Assembly: GCA_024691045.1 (NCBI GenBank) | Contig: JAILOC010000157.1 | Span: 1 to 33,085, forward strand | Reading direction: 5' to 3' | Length of the DNA stretch: 33,085 nt | DNA from: Lachnospiraceae bacterium | GTDB lineage: Bacteria; Bacillota_A; Clostridia; Lachnospirales; Lachnospiraceae | Shown here: piece by piece, positions 6,913 to 15,211 of the stretch | How positions within the stretch are numbered: the stretch's first letter is position 1 | Layout: every line of letters starts with the position of its first letter | Notes under the pieces: generated by a model | Databases searched by the model: none | Seen by the model: only the letters and a program-made list of their open reading frames with translations | What the model was told of the DNA's origin: nothing | Made by a program: the position numbers and the translations under genes

Positions 6913-8673
6913 ATGGAAAAGTGGATCGAGATTAGAAAAAGCGGTGATTTTACTGAGTGGGGCAATTCCCTGGGGATCGATCCCCTGTGTGCCCGCATAA
7001 TCAGAAACCGCGGAATAGAAAATATCAGAGAGGCCGAGGATTACTTAAACGGAGGTCTTGACCTTCTTCACGATCCTTTTCTTCTGCCCGATATGGAACG
7101 TGCCGTTATGGCCGTTACAGAAGCTGTAAATGCGAAGGAAAAGATACGTATTATAGGCGACTATGATGTGGACGGAGTTACGTCCACAGTAATTTTGGTC
7201 AGGTGTCTGTCAGCTGCGGGTGCGGATGTTTCATATTCTATCCCGGACAGACTCCGTGACGGTTACGGCATCAATGACGATCTTGTAAGGAAAGCTGCGG
7301 ATGAGGGAATAAAGCTCATCATTACATGTGATAACGGCATTGCCGCGGCATCACAGGTAAAGCTTGCATATGAACTGGGACTGAAAGTTATAGTTACGGA
7401 TCACCACCAGGTTCCATATTCGGAAGAGGATGATGAGAAAAAAGAGATCCTTCCCGAATGTGAAGCCGTAGTCGACCCGCATCGCAAGGGAAGCGAATAT
7501 CCTTACAAGGGAATATGCGGGGCGATGGTTGCATATAAATTCATGACAGCTCTGTCGGAACGTATTGACAGTAAAGAGTTAGAAGCTGCCCTTGAGGATT
7601 CTGTCCAGTTTGCGGCTCTCGGAACAGTTTGCGATGTGATGGAACTTACGGACGAAAACAGATATCTTGTACGCGAAGGCATAAAGAGGATCAAGGCCAC
7701 CGGCAATCAGGGTCTCAGGGCCCTTATGAGCGCCAATTCGCTCGATGTATCCCGCATTGGGACTTATTCTCTTTCTTTTGTCATAGGACCCTGTATCAAT
7801 TCCACCGGACGTCTCGAATATGCGGGTGATTCTGTAAGACTTCTTTTGTCGGACGATTACGATGAATGTCTCAGGGAAGCTGCGCATATTAAGGAGCTGA
7901 ACGACCACCGTAAGAATATGACGGTTGCCGGGCTTGATAAAGCGATGAAGCTGATAGAGGAAGGCGATATGCTTAAGGATATGATCCTTGTCATATATCT
8001 GCCTGATGTGCACGAAAGCATCGCCGGCCTTGTTGCGGGCAAGCTCAAGGAAATGTATAACCGTCCTTCGCTTGTTATCACAAAGGGTGAGGACGGACTT
8101 AAAGGGTCGGGCAGATCCATTCCCGCTTATAACATGTTCGAAAAGCTTTCCGAAGTAAAAGAACTCTTTACAAAATTCGGCGGACATGCGATGGCTGCGG
8201 GCTTTTCCCTGGAAGAAAAAAATCTCGTAGAGCTTGAGGAAAGGCTGAAAGCATCGTCAGGACTGAGTGAAGAGGATCTTGTAAGGGAAGTAAGATTCGA
8301 TGCGGTCATTCCGCTTGAATATGCATCGGTCAGACTTGTTAAGGATATTGCGAAGCTTGAACCGGTCGGCGTCGGCAATCCCGGAGCTCTTTTTGCCTGT
8401 CCCAAAGTCAGGATCGCGGGCGAATCAAGAATGGGTAAGGAAGGAAAGTACGGAAATCTTACAGCGATTTCCGGCGGAAAGAGATTCAGGCTGATCTATT
8501 TCGGTGATATGGATGCTTTTGATTCATATATTGAGGGAAAATATGGTCAAAATACGGTGTCTGAATTGTGTGCCGGAAAGACACAAATTGATCTTGATAT
8601 ATGTTTTGAGGTCGGTTTGAACGAATTTCGCGGAAACGAAAGTGTCGATTTAAGATTAAAATATTATCGATAA
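6913..8673 (+). CDS. recJ: Single-stranded-DNA exonuclease RecJ
   Basis: RecJ degrades single-stranded DNA 5' to 3' in recombination and repair. The protein is 586 residues from the chosen ATG. Its DHH phosphoesterase motifs are visible: Gly-Asp-Tyr-Asp-Val-Asp-Gly (82-88), Cys-Asp-Asn-Gly (139-142) and Asp-His-His (163-165). The DHHA1 motif Phe-Gly-Gly-His-Ala-Met-Ala-Ala-Gly lies in the C-terminal half. The frame is open upstream to a TTG at 6862. I prefer the ATG at 6913 because the family N-terminus begins with a Met-Glu-Lys-Trp-type segment and the TTG has no ribosome site. The chosen start has only a weak, distant GGAAAAG. The preceding terminator implies its own promoter, which I could not place with confidence. 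Confidence 0.92.
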   Translation: MEKWIEIRKSGDFTEWGNSLGIDPLCARIIRNRGIENIREAEDYLNGGLDLLHDPFLLPDMERAVMAVTEAVNAKEKIRIIGDYDVDGVTSTVILVRCLSAAGADVSYSIPDRLRDGYGINDDLVRKAADEGIKLIITCDNGIAAASQVKLAYELGLKVIVTDHHQVPYSEEDDEKKEILPECEAVVDPHRKGSEYPYKGICGAMVAYKFMTALSERIDSKELEAALEDSVQFAALGTVCDVMELTDENRYLVREGIKRIKATGNQGLRALMSANSLDVSRIGTYSLSFVIGPCINSTGRLEYAGDSVRLLLSDDYDECLREAAHIKELNDHRKNMTVAGLDKAMKLIEEGDMLKDMILVIYLPDVHESIAGLVAGKLKEMYNRPSLVITKGEDGLKGSGRSIPAYNMFEKLSEVKELFTKFGGHAMAAGFSLEEKNLVELEERLKASSGLSEEDLVREVRFDAVIPLEYASVRLVKDIAKLEPVGVGNPGALFACPKVRIAGESRMGKEGKYGNLTAISGGKRFRLIYFGDMDAFDSYIEGKYGQNTVSELCAGKTQIDLDICFEVGLNEFRGNESVDLRLKYYR

Positions 8674-8789
8674 ATGCGATAAATACGCGGTTTTTCGGGA
8701 AACTGAAAGTTTGTTTATAGTTTCTTAATTAATTTTATTTTTTTTTAGTTATTTTGACATATTTCTGACACAATTTTGCTTTAACATAT

Positions 8790-8876
8790 GTATCAAGATA
8801 ACTAATAAAGTTAGTTATTCTCCCCCCTCATAAGAAACGAAAAAGAGCATCGGTCACCCCGGTGCTCTTTTTCGTT
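8790..8876 (+). ncRNA. Candidate small RNA (or recJ 3' untranslated region)
   Basis: The segment has the parts of a small regulatory RNA. A 5' hairpin (ATAACTAA 8798-8805, loop TAAAG, TTAGTTAT 8811-8818) is followed by an unpaired C-rich run (CTCCCCCCTC) that could face Shine-Dalgarno sequences, then a strong terminator. A TTGACA is present at 8754-8759, but no good -10 lies at the right distance. Simple termination of recJ mRNA is the plainer reading. Confidence 0.22.
8836..8876. terminator. Intrinsic terminator, usable on both strands
   Basis: An 18-base stem (8836-8853 with 8859-8876, one T-G wobble) around a five-base loop. Its A-tract on the left and T-tract on the right are both inside the stem, so either strand ends in a GC hairpin followed by U's. 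It most likely ends recJ transcription. Confidence 0.85.
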
Positions 8877-8880
8877 GCAC

Positions 8881-8945
8881 CTGAAACAGGGGGGGGAGGT
8901 GAACGGAGGAACCGTCCCTCTGTTCACCGTCCCCCCCTGTTTCAG
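8881..8945 (+). repeat. Palindromic intergenic repeat, copy B (nested double element)
   Basis: There are two hairpins, one inside the other. The outer arms are a perfect 15-bp pair (8881-8895 with 8931-8945, CTGAAACA followed by G's). The inner arms are GGTGAAC at 8898-8904 and GTTCACC at 8922-8928, around an AACCGTCCC core. The inner unit resembles the GTGAAC-armed copies at 22.6 and 24.1 kb, while the outer resembles the GAAACAG-armed copy at 14.0 kb. One element therefore seems to have landed inside another. Confidence 0.8.
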
Positions 8946-8948
8946 TCG

Positions 8949-8977
8949 TTGAGAGAAAGTGCCTGATAGGGTATAAT
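8949..8977 (+). promoter_or_regulatory. Promoter of the priA operon
   Basis: TTGAGA at 8949-8954, a 17-base spacer, and TATAAT at 8972-8977. It begins only four bases after the nested repeat ends. The predicted start near 8984 leaves a short leader that still holds the CGGAGA ribosome site (8985-8990). Confidence 0.78.
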
Positions 8978-8997
8978 AAACTCTCGGAGATAATGAG

Positions 8998-11226
8998 TTG
9001 GAAACAGCTGTTAAGTACGCAGATGTCTGTATAGACATCAGCATCGAAAAGCTTGATAAACCGTTTAGTTACCGGATACCGGAAAGGTTATCCGGTATTA
9101 TTTGCGTGGGAAGCAGGGTCAGGATTCCGTTTGGCTCGGGAAATACCGAAAAAAAGGGATATGTTACCGCAATAAAGGATGATACGTCCTATGCTCCGGA
9201 TAAGATAAAGGATATCATCGGTCTTGTTGAAGGAAGTATGGAGGCCCAGGACAGGAGCTTTGAGATCGCTGCATTTATAAAGGATACATACGGCGGAACG
9301 CTTTCGCAGGCCCTTAAGGCAGTCATTCCTGCCAAGGCCAAGGCGAAGCCCGTAGAGATCAAAACGCTTGTCAGGAAGATGGATAAGGAAGAACTCCTGG
9401 CGCTTGCGTCTGAAGCTTCCAGGAAGAACCAGAGAGCCAAGGAAAACCTTCTTCGTGCATTGATAGAAAATGAAAGGATCCCTTCTTCATGGATCGCAGG
9501 TAAGCTCCGTGTGAGCTCGGCCACGGTAAATAACCTTATAAAGAGCGGTGCCGCTTATTATGAGATTTCTTCGGAATACAGAAAGCCATCGGTTTCCGAG
9601 ATGGTAGAAAAGAACGTTTCATTGAATGGAGAACAATCCGTAATAGTCGAAGCTGTAGGCCGTGATATAGAAGATGGCGCGACAGGCCGGTTCCTGATCC
9701 ACGGTGTTACCGGAAGCGGAAAAACCGAGGTTTATACCAGACTTGCAGAAAAATGCGTTACCATGGGGAAGCAGGTTATCTTCCTGATACCCGAAATTGC
9801 CCTTACATATCAGACTCTTGCAAGATTTTATGCAAAATTCGGTGACAGAGTAAGTGTCCTGAACTCTTCAATGTCGGCAGGAGAGAGATTTGACCAGTGC
9901 GAAAGGGCCAAAAACGGGGATATCGATATAATCATCGGCCCAAGATCCGCACTGTTTACGCCATTTCCGAATATCGGGCTCATAATAATGGACGAAGAGC
10001 ACGAATCAAGCTATAAATCGGAAAGTACTCCCAGGTATCACGCAAGAGAGGTTGCAAAAAAGATCTGTGAAATATCCGGAGCAACCTTTGTTATGGGTTC
10101 CGCAACCCCTTCGATAGAAAGCTATACCGCTGCCTTAAACGGCGGGATCACTCTTTTCAGGATGAATGAGAGAGCTACGGGCATCGGACTTCCCCGGACT
10201 GAGATAATCGACCTCAGGAAGGAATTATCCGGCGGAAACAGGTCGATGTTTTCAAGAACCCTGAAGGCACACATGGATGAAGCACTTGAACGGGGAGAGC
10301 AGATAATGCTCTTTTTGAACCGCAGGGGATTTTCCGGCCAGGTATCCTGCAGGGAATGCGGTAAGGTCATAATGTGCCCGCACTGTGAGGTTCCGATGTC
10401 GCTCCATACGGGCTCTAAACTTGTCTGCCACTACTGCGGAGAGATCACGGAGAAACCAGCCAAATGCCCTTCCTGCGGCTCTTCCTATCTTGCAGCGATC
10501 AAGGCAGGCACGGAGCAGGTTGAGGACAGGATCGTCAAGATGTATCCCGGAGTAAAGGTGCTCCGGATGGACAAGGATACAACTGCGGCAAAGGGTTCAT
10601 ACGATAAGATACTGTCTTCTTTTGCCGGAGGTGAAGCACAGATACTCATAGGAACGCAGATGATCGTAAAGGGGCATGATTTCCCGAATGTTACGGTCGT
10701 GGGTATACTTGCGGCGGATCTTTCTCTGGGAGTTCCGGATTACAGGGCATCCGAAAGGACCTTCCAGCTCCTTGCACAGGCATGCGGAAGAGCCGGAAGA
10801 GGCGATAAGCCCGGCATCAGCATAATCCAGACCTATCAGCCGGATCATTATGCGGTAAGATGTGCCGCGGCCCAGGATTATGAAGCTTTTTACGAAGAAG
10901 AGATCGCATACCGGGAGGCAGCCGGATATCCTCCGGTCACTCATATGCTTTGCATACAGCTTTTCGGACTCGATCAAAAGAAGACGGCTCTTCTTGCTGA
11001 TGAGCTGTCAGATGTGATAAAGTCTAAAGGTCCTGTAAGGATACTTGGTCCGGCACCTGCCAATATAATGAAGGTCAAGGACTATTACAGATATGTCCTG
11101 TATGTCAAAGATGCCGATCAAAGCAGGCTTTCTGCGGTCAGGAGCATATCGGAAGAGTTTTTCAAGGATAAAGACATGGGTCAGATGTTCGTCCAGTTCG
11201 ATCTTGATCCCATGAATCAGATATAA
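8998..11226 (+). CDS. priA: Primosomal protein N' (replication restart helicase PriA)
   Basis: PriA is the superfamily-2 helicase that reloads the replisome at stalled forks. The 742-residue protein has an N-terminal DNA-binding domain (about 1-190), Walker A Gly-Val-Thr-Gly-Ser-Gly-Lys-Thr (236-243) and the DEEH box (332-335). A zinc-binding insertion of paired cysteines at about 450-500 carries several Cys-x2-Cys motifs, and the later helicase motifs include Gly-Thr-Gln-Met-Ile-Val-Lys-Gly. Translation starts at a TTG, with CGGAGA seven bases upstream. The nearby ATG at 8993 is out of frame. It leads the classic priA-def-fmt-rsmB cluster, and def follows after 12 bases. Confidence 0.96.
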   Translation: METAVKYADVCIDISIEKLDKPFSYRIPERLSGIICVGSRVRIPFGSGNTEKKGYVTAIKDDTSYAPDKIKDIIGLVEGSMEAQDRSFEIAAFIKDTYGGTLSQALKAVIPAKAKAKPVEIKTLVRKMDKEELLALASEASRKNQRAKENLLRALIENERIPSSWIAGKLRVSSATVNNLIKSGAAYYEISSEYRKPSVSEMVEKNVSLNGEQSVIVEAVGRDIEDGATGRFLIHGVTGSGKTEVYTRLAEKCVTMGKQVIFLIPEIALTYQTLARFYAKFGDRVSVLNSSMSAGERFDQCERAKNGDIDIIIGPRSALFTPFPNIGLIIMDEEHESSYKSESTPRYHAREVAKKICEISGATFVMGSATPSIESYTAALNGGITLFRMNERATGIGLPRTEIIDLRKELSGGNRSMFSRTLKAHMDEALERGEQIMLFLNRRGFSGQVSCRECGKVIMCPHCEVPMSLHTGSKLVCHYCGEITEKPAKCPSCGSSYLAAIKAGTEQVEDRIVKMYPGVKVLRMDKDTTAAKGSYDKILSSFAGGEAQILIGTQMIVKGHDFPNVTVVGILAADLSLGVPDYRASERTFQLLAQACGRAGRGDKPGISIIQTYQPDHYAVRCAAAQDYEAFYEEEIAYREAAGYPPVTHMLCIQLFGLDQKKTALLADELSDVIKSKGPVRILGPAPANIMKVKDYYRYVLYVKDADQSRLSAVRSISEEFFKDKDMGQMFVQFDLDPMNQI

Positions 11227-11238
11227 GAGGAGAAAGAA

Positions 11239-11742
11239 ATGGCACTGAGAAATATCAGAGAATTCGGAGATCCCGTTCTTAATAAGGTCTGCATCGAGGT
11301 CAGAGAGATGACGGAGCGCAATAAACAGCTCATAGACGACATGTTCGAGACCATGTACGATGCAAACGGAGTAGGTCTTGCGGCACCCCAGGTCGGAGTG
11401 CTTAAAAGGATCGTTGTGATAGATACAACTGGAGAGGATCCGCTGGTTCTTATCAATCCCAGGATCACCGAGCAGGACGGAGAGCAGACCGGATACGAAG
11501 GCTGCCTCAGCCTTCCGGGGAAGACCGGCATCGTGACCAGACCCGCTCATGTCAAGGCCGTTGCCCTCGACAGGGATATGAATCCCATCGAGATCGAAGG
11601 CGAAGGACTTCTTGCAAGAGCCATCTGCCATGAGCTTGAGCATCTTGACGGACATCTTTACACCGAAAGGCTGGAGGGCGAGCTTATGGATACCGAGTCC
11701 CTTTCCGATGACGATGACGAAGAAATTCCCGAAGAGGAGTAA
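11239..11742 (+). CDS. def: Peptide deformylase
   Basis: This 167-residue metalloenzyme removes the formyl group from the N-terminal methionine of new proteins. All three family motifs are present: Gly-Val-Gly-Leu-Ala-Ala-Pro-Gln (44-51), Glu-Gly-Cys-Leu-Ser-Leu-Pro with metal ligand Cys89, and His-Glu-Leu-Glu-His with ligands His131 and His135 and catalytic Glu132. The C-terminal tail after about residue 150 is strongly acidic. Its last codons (Glu-Glu-Glu) double as the GAGGAG ribosome site of fmt. It has a GAGGAG Shine-Dalgarno site upstream and is co-transcribed with priA and fmt. Confidence 0.97.
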   Translation: MALRNIREFGDPVLNKVCIEVREMTERNKQLIDDMFETMYDANGVGLAAPQVGVLKRIVVIDTTGEDPLVLINPRITEQDGEQTGYEGCLSLPGKTGIVTRPAHVKAVALDRDMNPIEIEGEGLLARAICHELEHLDGHLYTERLEGELMDTESLSDDDDEEIPEEE

Positions 11743-11748
11743 TGCCAT

Positions 11749-12672
11749 ATGAAGATCCTGTTTATGGGAACTCCGGATTTTGCAGCCGGAAGTCTTAAAA
11801 GCCTTATAGATGCCGGATATGAAATATCAGCTGTTATCACTCAGCCCGACAGACCGAAGGGAAGGAGCGGAGCTCCCGTTTTCTCGCCCGTCAAGGAGGT
11901 TGCGGTATCTGCCGGTATTCCCGTTTTGCAGCCTGAGAGGATCAAAAGACCCGAGGAGACGGCAAAGCTTTTGGAATATCCCGCCGATATTTATGTGGTT
12001 GCGGCATTCGGACAGATCCTATCCAAAGAGATTCTGGAGCAGCCGAGATACGGATGCATCAATGTCCACGCATCGCTTCTTCCGAAGTACCGCGGGGCAT
12101 CACCCATCCAGAGAGTCATCCTCGATGGTGAAAAAGAGACCGGAATCACGATAATGCAGATGAATGAGGGACTCGATACCGGAGACATCCTCTATCAGAA
12201 GAAATATGAGCTTTCACCCGTTGAAACCTTCGAAACTCTCCACGACAAGCTCATGGATCTGGGAGGAAAAGCACTTCTTGAGGTACTTCCCCTTATAGAA
12301 GAAGGTAAGGTAACGCCTGTTATTCAAGATGATTCCCTCAGCTGTTACGCTCCTTTGATAAAGAAGGAAGACGGATTAATTGATTTTAAGAAGACAGCGG
12401 AACAGATAGATTCACAGATCCGTGCATTCAATCCCTGGCCCGGCGCGTTTACCCGTCTTGAAGGTAAGACTCTCAAGATCTGGGAGGCATCTGTCTGTGA
12501 AAAAAGCGGAAAGCCCGGTGAGATCATTGATGTGGACAGGACATCATTTACCGTCGCATGCTCCGCGGGTTCGATCCGTGTGACCTCACTTCAGGCGGAA
12601 GGTAAAAAGAGAATGGACACTTCGGCGTTTCTTCTCGGAAATAAACTGAGCACCGGAACTGTACTTGGATGA
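11749..12672 (+). CDS. fmt: Methionyl-tRNA formyltransferase
   Basis: Fmt formylates initiator Met-tRNA using 10-formyl-tetrahydrofolate, the step that def later reverses on the protein. The 307-residue length is normal. The N-terminus has the Met-Gly-Thr-Pro-Asp-Phe-Ala motif. The catalytic region has His107 in Val-His-Ala-Ser-Leu-Leu-Pro-Lys-Tyr-Arg-Gly and the Asp of Asp-Thr-Gly-Asp-Ile-Leu near 142. The C-terminal tRNA-binding domain contains Asn-Pro-Trp-Pro-Gly-Ala. It starts six bases after def, and its TGA overlaps the rsmB ATG as ATGA, so translation is probably coupled. Confidence 0.97.
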   Translation: MKILFMGTPDFAAGSLKSLIDAGYEISAVITQPDRPKGRSGAPVFSPVKEVAVSAGIPVLQPERIKRPEETAKLLEYPADIYVVAAFGQILSKEILEQPRYGCINVHASLLPKYRGASPIQRVILDGEKETGITIMQMNEGLDTGDILYQKKYELSPVETFETLHDKLMDLGGKALLEVLPLIEEGKVTPVIQDDSLSCYAPLIKKEDGLIDFKKTAEQIDSQIRAFNPWPGAFTRLEGKTLKIWEASVCEKSGKPGEIIDVDRTSFTVACSAGSIRVTSLQAEGKKRMDTSAFLLGNKLSTGTVLG

Positions 12673-14009
12673 CCGAAATGGAAAATGTCAGATCGATCGC
12701 CCTTGATGCTTTGATGGAAGCTGAAGGCTCAAACGGCGGATACGGCAATTTAATAACTATCGTTCAGAATAAATACGATTATCTTGACCGGCGTGATAAG
12801 GCGTTCATCAAGCTCCTTTTCGAAGGAACCACAGAGCGCCGTATAACGCTGGATTTTATATTGGACAGAAAGTCCTCGGTAAAGACAGCGAAGATGAAGC
12901 CTGTCATCAGGAATATCCTGAGGATGGGAGTGTACCAGATCCTCTTTACGGACGCTCCGGGTTATGCGGTAGTAAAAGAGTCCGTAAATCTTGCCGGCAA
13001 ACGAGGCTTCAAAGGTCTCGGCGGCTTTGTGAACGGAGTCCTCAGGGGGATACTCAGAGAAGTCGAGGCTTCCGAAACCAAAGATAACAATAGATATGAA
13101 ATATTTCTTCCTAAGCCCGGTGAGTTTTCAAATGAGACATTTCTTGCAATTAAGTATTCCCTGCCTCCGGAAATAGCCAAAATCTTTACGGATGAATACG
13201 GAGAAAGAGCGGAGAAGATCCTTAGTGCCATGAACGGTATCAGGGGAGTGTCTCTCAGATTCAGATCGGGACTCAGCGATAAGGAGAGGGAAGAGGCTGT
13301 TAACAAAATCAAAGAAACTGATGTTATTTTAAAACAGAATCCGGAGATTTCCTTTATTTATCAGGCTTTTCACACCGGAGACATAAGAAGCCTTCCCGGA
13401 TATGATGAAGGTCTTTTCAATGTCCAGGATGTCAGCTCCTGTAAAGCGGTTCTTGCCGCAGGCATTAAAGAGGGCGATAAAGTACTGGATTGCTGTGCTG
13501 CACCCGGCGGAAAAACCATTCTTGCATCAGAACTTGCAAAAAATAGCGGCTGTGTTACTTCATGTGACATTTCTGAAAGCAAAACCGACATTATAAAAGA
13601 AAATATCGACAGATTAAAATGTGATAATGTCGAAGTTCTGGTAAGGGATGCTTCGGTTCACCATCCGGAATCCGATGAGGGATATGATGTGGTCATCCTG
13701 GATGTTCCCTGCAGCGGACTCGGGGTCATCGGCAAAAAGCGTGACATCAAATACAATCTCACAAAAGAGGGACTGGATTCCCTGATCGGGCTTCAGAGGA
13801 AGATCATCGATGCCTGCGTACAATATGTCAAAAAGGGCGGAACACTTCTTTATTCGACCTGTACCGTAAGGCGTGCCGAAAATGAAGAACAAGTGTTATA
13901 TATAACTGATAACTATGATTATGAAATTGTGGGAGATCCTGTGCAGCTCCTTCCCGATGAAGCCGAGCAGGATGGTTTCTTCTACTGCGTACTCCGAAGA
14001 AAACCATGA
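12669..14009 (+). CDS. rsmB: 16S rRNA (cytosine-967-C5)-methyltransferase RsmB
   Basis: RsmB methylates C967 of 16S rRNA. The 446-residue protein has an N-terminal NusB-like RNA-binding domain (about 5-140) and a Rossmann methyltransferase domain. The SAM motif is Cys-Ala-Ala-Pro-Gly-Gly-Lys-Thr. Two functional cysteines are visible: Cys348 in Asp-Val-Pro-Cys-Ser-Gly-Leu-Gly and the likely nucleophile Cys398 in Tyr-Ser-Thr-Cys-Thr. The start overlaps the fmt stop (ATGA). Its own stop codon at 14007-14009 falls on the first bases of a palindromic repeat, so the repeat sits exactly at the end of the gene. Confidence 0.95.
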   Translation: MTEMENVRSIALDALMEAEGSNGGYGNLITIVQNKYDYLDRRDKAFIKLLFEGTTERRITLDFILDRKSSVKTAKMKPVIRNILRMGVYQILFTDAPGYAVVKESVNLAGKRGFKGLGGFVNGVLRGILREVEASETKDNNRYEIFLPKPGEFSNETFLAIKYSLPPEIAKIFTDEYGERAEKILSAMNGIRGVSLRFRSGLSDKEREEAVNKIKETDVILKQNPEISFIYQAFHTGDIRSLPGYDEGLFNVQDVSSCKAVLAAGIKEGDKVLDCCAAPGGKTILASELAKNSGCVTSCDISESKTDIIKENIDRLKCDNVEVLVRDASVHHPESDEGYDVVILDVPCSGLGVIGKKRDIKYNLTKEGLDSLIGLQRKIIDACVQYVKKGGTLLYSTCTVRRAENEEQVLYITDNYDYEIVGDPVQLLPDEAEQDGFFYCVLRRKP

Positions 14010-14036
14010 AACAGGGGGACGGTTCCTCTGTTTTTC
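14008..14036 (-). repeat. Palindromic intergenic repeat, copy C (inverted orientation)
   Basis: AAACAGGGG (14009-14017) pairs with CCTCTGTTT (14025-14033) with one wobble. The shared core reads as GGGGACGGTTCC, the opposite orientation to the other copies. It starts within the rsmB stop codon and fills most of the rsmB-rlmN gap. Confidence 0.75.
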
Positions 14037-14065
14037 CGGCGGGCCCGGGTTCGCTCAGAAATATT

Positions 14066-15094
14066 ATGAAAGATATAAAATCGCTTACACTTGAACAATT
14101 AAAAGAGGAGATGGCTTCTCTCGGTGAAAAGCCGTTCCGTGCAGGACAGATATATAAGTGGCTCCATGTAAAGCTTGTAAGTTCTTTCGATGAGATGACC
14201 GATCTGTCTGCTGCACTCCGTGAAAAGCTTTCCTCGGAATATGAACTTACCGATCTTAAAAAACTCGAGGTCCAGGTATCGAAGGACGACGGAACGAGAA
14301 AATATCTTTTTGAGCTTTCGGACGGAAACACCGTCGAGAGCGTTCTGATGAAATACCATCACGGTAACTCTGTCTGCATATCATCACAGGTCGGCTGCAG
14401 GATGGGATGCAAGTTCTGCGCCTCAACCATAGGAGGCTGCATAAGAAGTCTAGAACCTTCCGAAATGCTTGACCAGATTTATAAGATAACAAACGATATC
14501 GATGAAAGAGTATCAAATGTTGTTGTAATGGGAATGGGAGAACCGCTCGATAATTTCAATAATCTCATCCGTTTCATAACATTAGTTACCGATGAGAACG
14601 GGCTGAACATCTCTCAGAGAAATATTACCGTATCAACCTGCGGACTTGTCCCGGAGATAAAAAAACTTGCGGATCTTCATTTATCGATAACACTCGCTAT
14701 TTCATTGCATGCCGGAACCGATGAGAAGAGAAAGGCTCTTATGCCGATCGCCAATAAGTATTCCCTGGCGGAGCTGATCGATGCCTGCTCGTATTACTTT
14801 ATGGAAACCGGCAGAAGACTGACATTTGAATACAGCCTGATAGCCGGTGTGAACGACAGAACGGAGGATGCCGATGAGATTGCCGGACTGGCCCGTAAAG
14901 TGGGAGCCCACGTAAACCTCATCCCGGTAAATCCTGTAACCGAGACGGGATTCAGACCCACCTCGGGCAAGGATACGAATGCGTTTAAGCAGGCCCTGGA
15001 AAAACGAGGCGTCAACTCGACCGTCAGACGTGAGATGGGACGTGATATCGACGGTGCCTGCGGGCAGCTCCGTAAGCGTATTATGGAAAAATAA
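14066..15094 (+). CDS. rlmN: 23S rRNA/tRNA adenine-C2 methyltransferase RlmN
   Basis: This radical SAM enzyme makes 2-methyladenosine in 23S rRNA (A2503) and tRNA (A37). The protein is 342 residues from the chosen start. The Fe-S cluster motif is Cys111-x3-Cys115-x2-Cys118, and the mechanistic cysteine is Cys332 in Asp-Gly-Ala-Cys-Gly-Gln-Leu. The frame is open to an ATG at 14006 that overlaps the rsmB stop. I prefer 14066 because Met-Lys-Asp-Ile-Lys-Ser-Leu-Thr-Leu is the typical family N-terminus, while the extra 20 residues would be read from the palindromic repeat. The ribosome site at 14066 is weak. A terminator-like hairpin follows the gene. Confidence 0.94.
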   Translation: MKDIKSLTLEQLKEEMASLGEKPFRAGQIYKWLHVKLVSSFDEMTDLSAALREKLSSEYELTDLKKLEVQVSKDDGTRKYLFELSDGNTVESVLMKYHHGNSVCISSQVGCRMGCKFCASTIGGCIRSLEPSEMLDQIYKITNDIDERVSNVVVMGMGEPLDNFNNLIRFITLVTDENGLNISQRNITVSTCGLVPEIKKLADLHLSITLAISLHAGTDEKRKALMPIANKYSLAELIDACSYYFMETGRRLTFEYSLIAGVNDRTEDADEIAGLARKVGAHVNLIPVNPVTETGFRPTSGKDTNAFKQALEKRGVNSTVRREMGRDIDGACGQLRKRIMEK

Positions 15095-15106
15095 ACAGCT
15101 CTCGGG

Positions 15107-15136
15107 AGGGTGGCATAAGCCCCCTCTGTTTTATTT
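15107..15136 (+). terminator. Probable terminator after rlmN
   Basis: AGGGTGGC (15107-15114) pairs with GCCCCCT (15119-15125) with one bulged T and an ATAA loop, then CTGTTTTATTT follows. The flanking AAACAG (15093-15098) and CTGTTT (15126-15131) echo the palindromic repeat arms, so this may be a decayed copy acting as a terminator. Confidence 0.55.
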
Positions 15137-15163
15137 GCTTTACACCCTGAAAAATGGTAAAAT
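15135..15163 (+). promoter_or_regulatory. Promoter of the stp-prkC-rsgA block
   Basis: TTGCTT at 15135-15140, a 17-base spacer ending in TGG, and TAAAAT at 15158-15163. The -10 ends nine bases before an in-frame ATG at 15173, so the message is either almost leaderless or begins translation at the later GTG. Confidence 0.5.
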
Positions 15164-15211
15164 CTACCCGCTATGGGCATAAGCCCCATAAGCCTTTTAA
15201 GGGACAAAAAG

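Larger units (their letters stand above)
8674..8997. other. Intergenic region recJ-priA (324 bases): terminator, nested repeat, promoter
   Basis: No gene was found here. In order it contains a T-rich stretch (8720-8757), a lone TTGACA (8754-8759), and an 8-bp inverted repeat (8798-8805 with 8811-8818). A C-rich single-stranded segment (8819-8829), a two-sided terminator hairpin, the nested palindromic repeat and the priA promoter follow. The 8754-8876 part might encode a small RNA. Confidence 0.6.

Noticed and set aside
8811..9044. Minus-strand open frame through the recJ-priA gap
   Set aside because: Its codons come from the palindromic repeat and the terminator, so it is a repeat-derived spurious frame.
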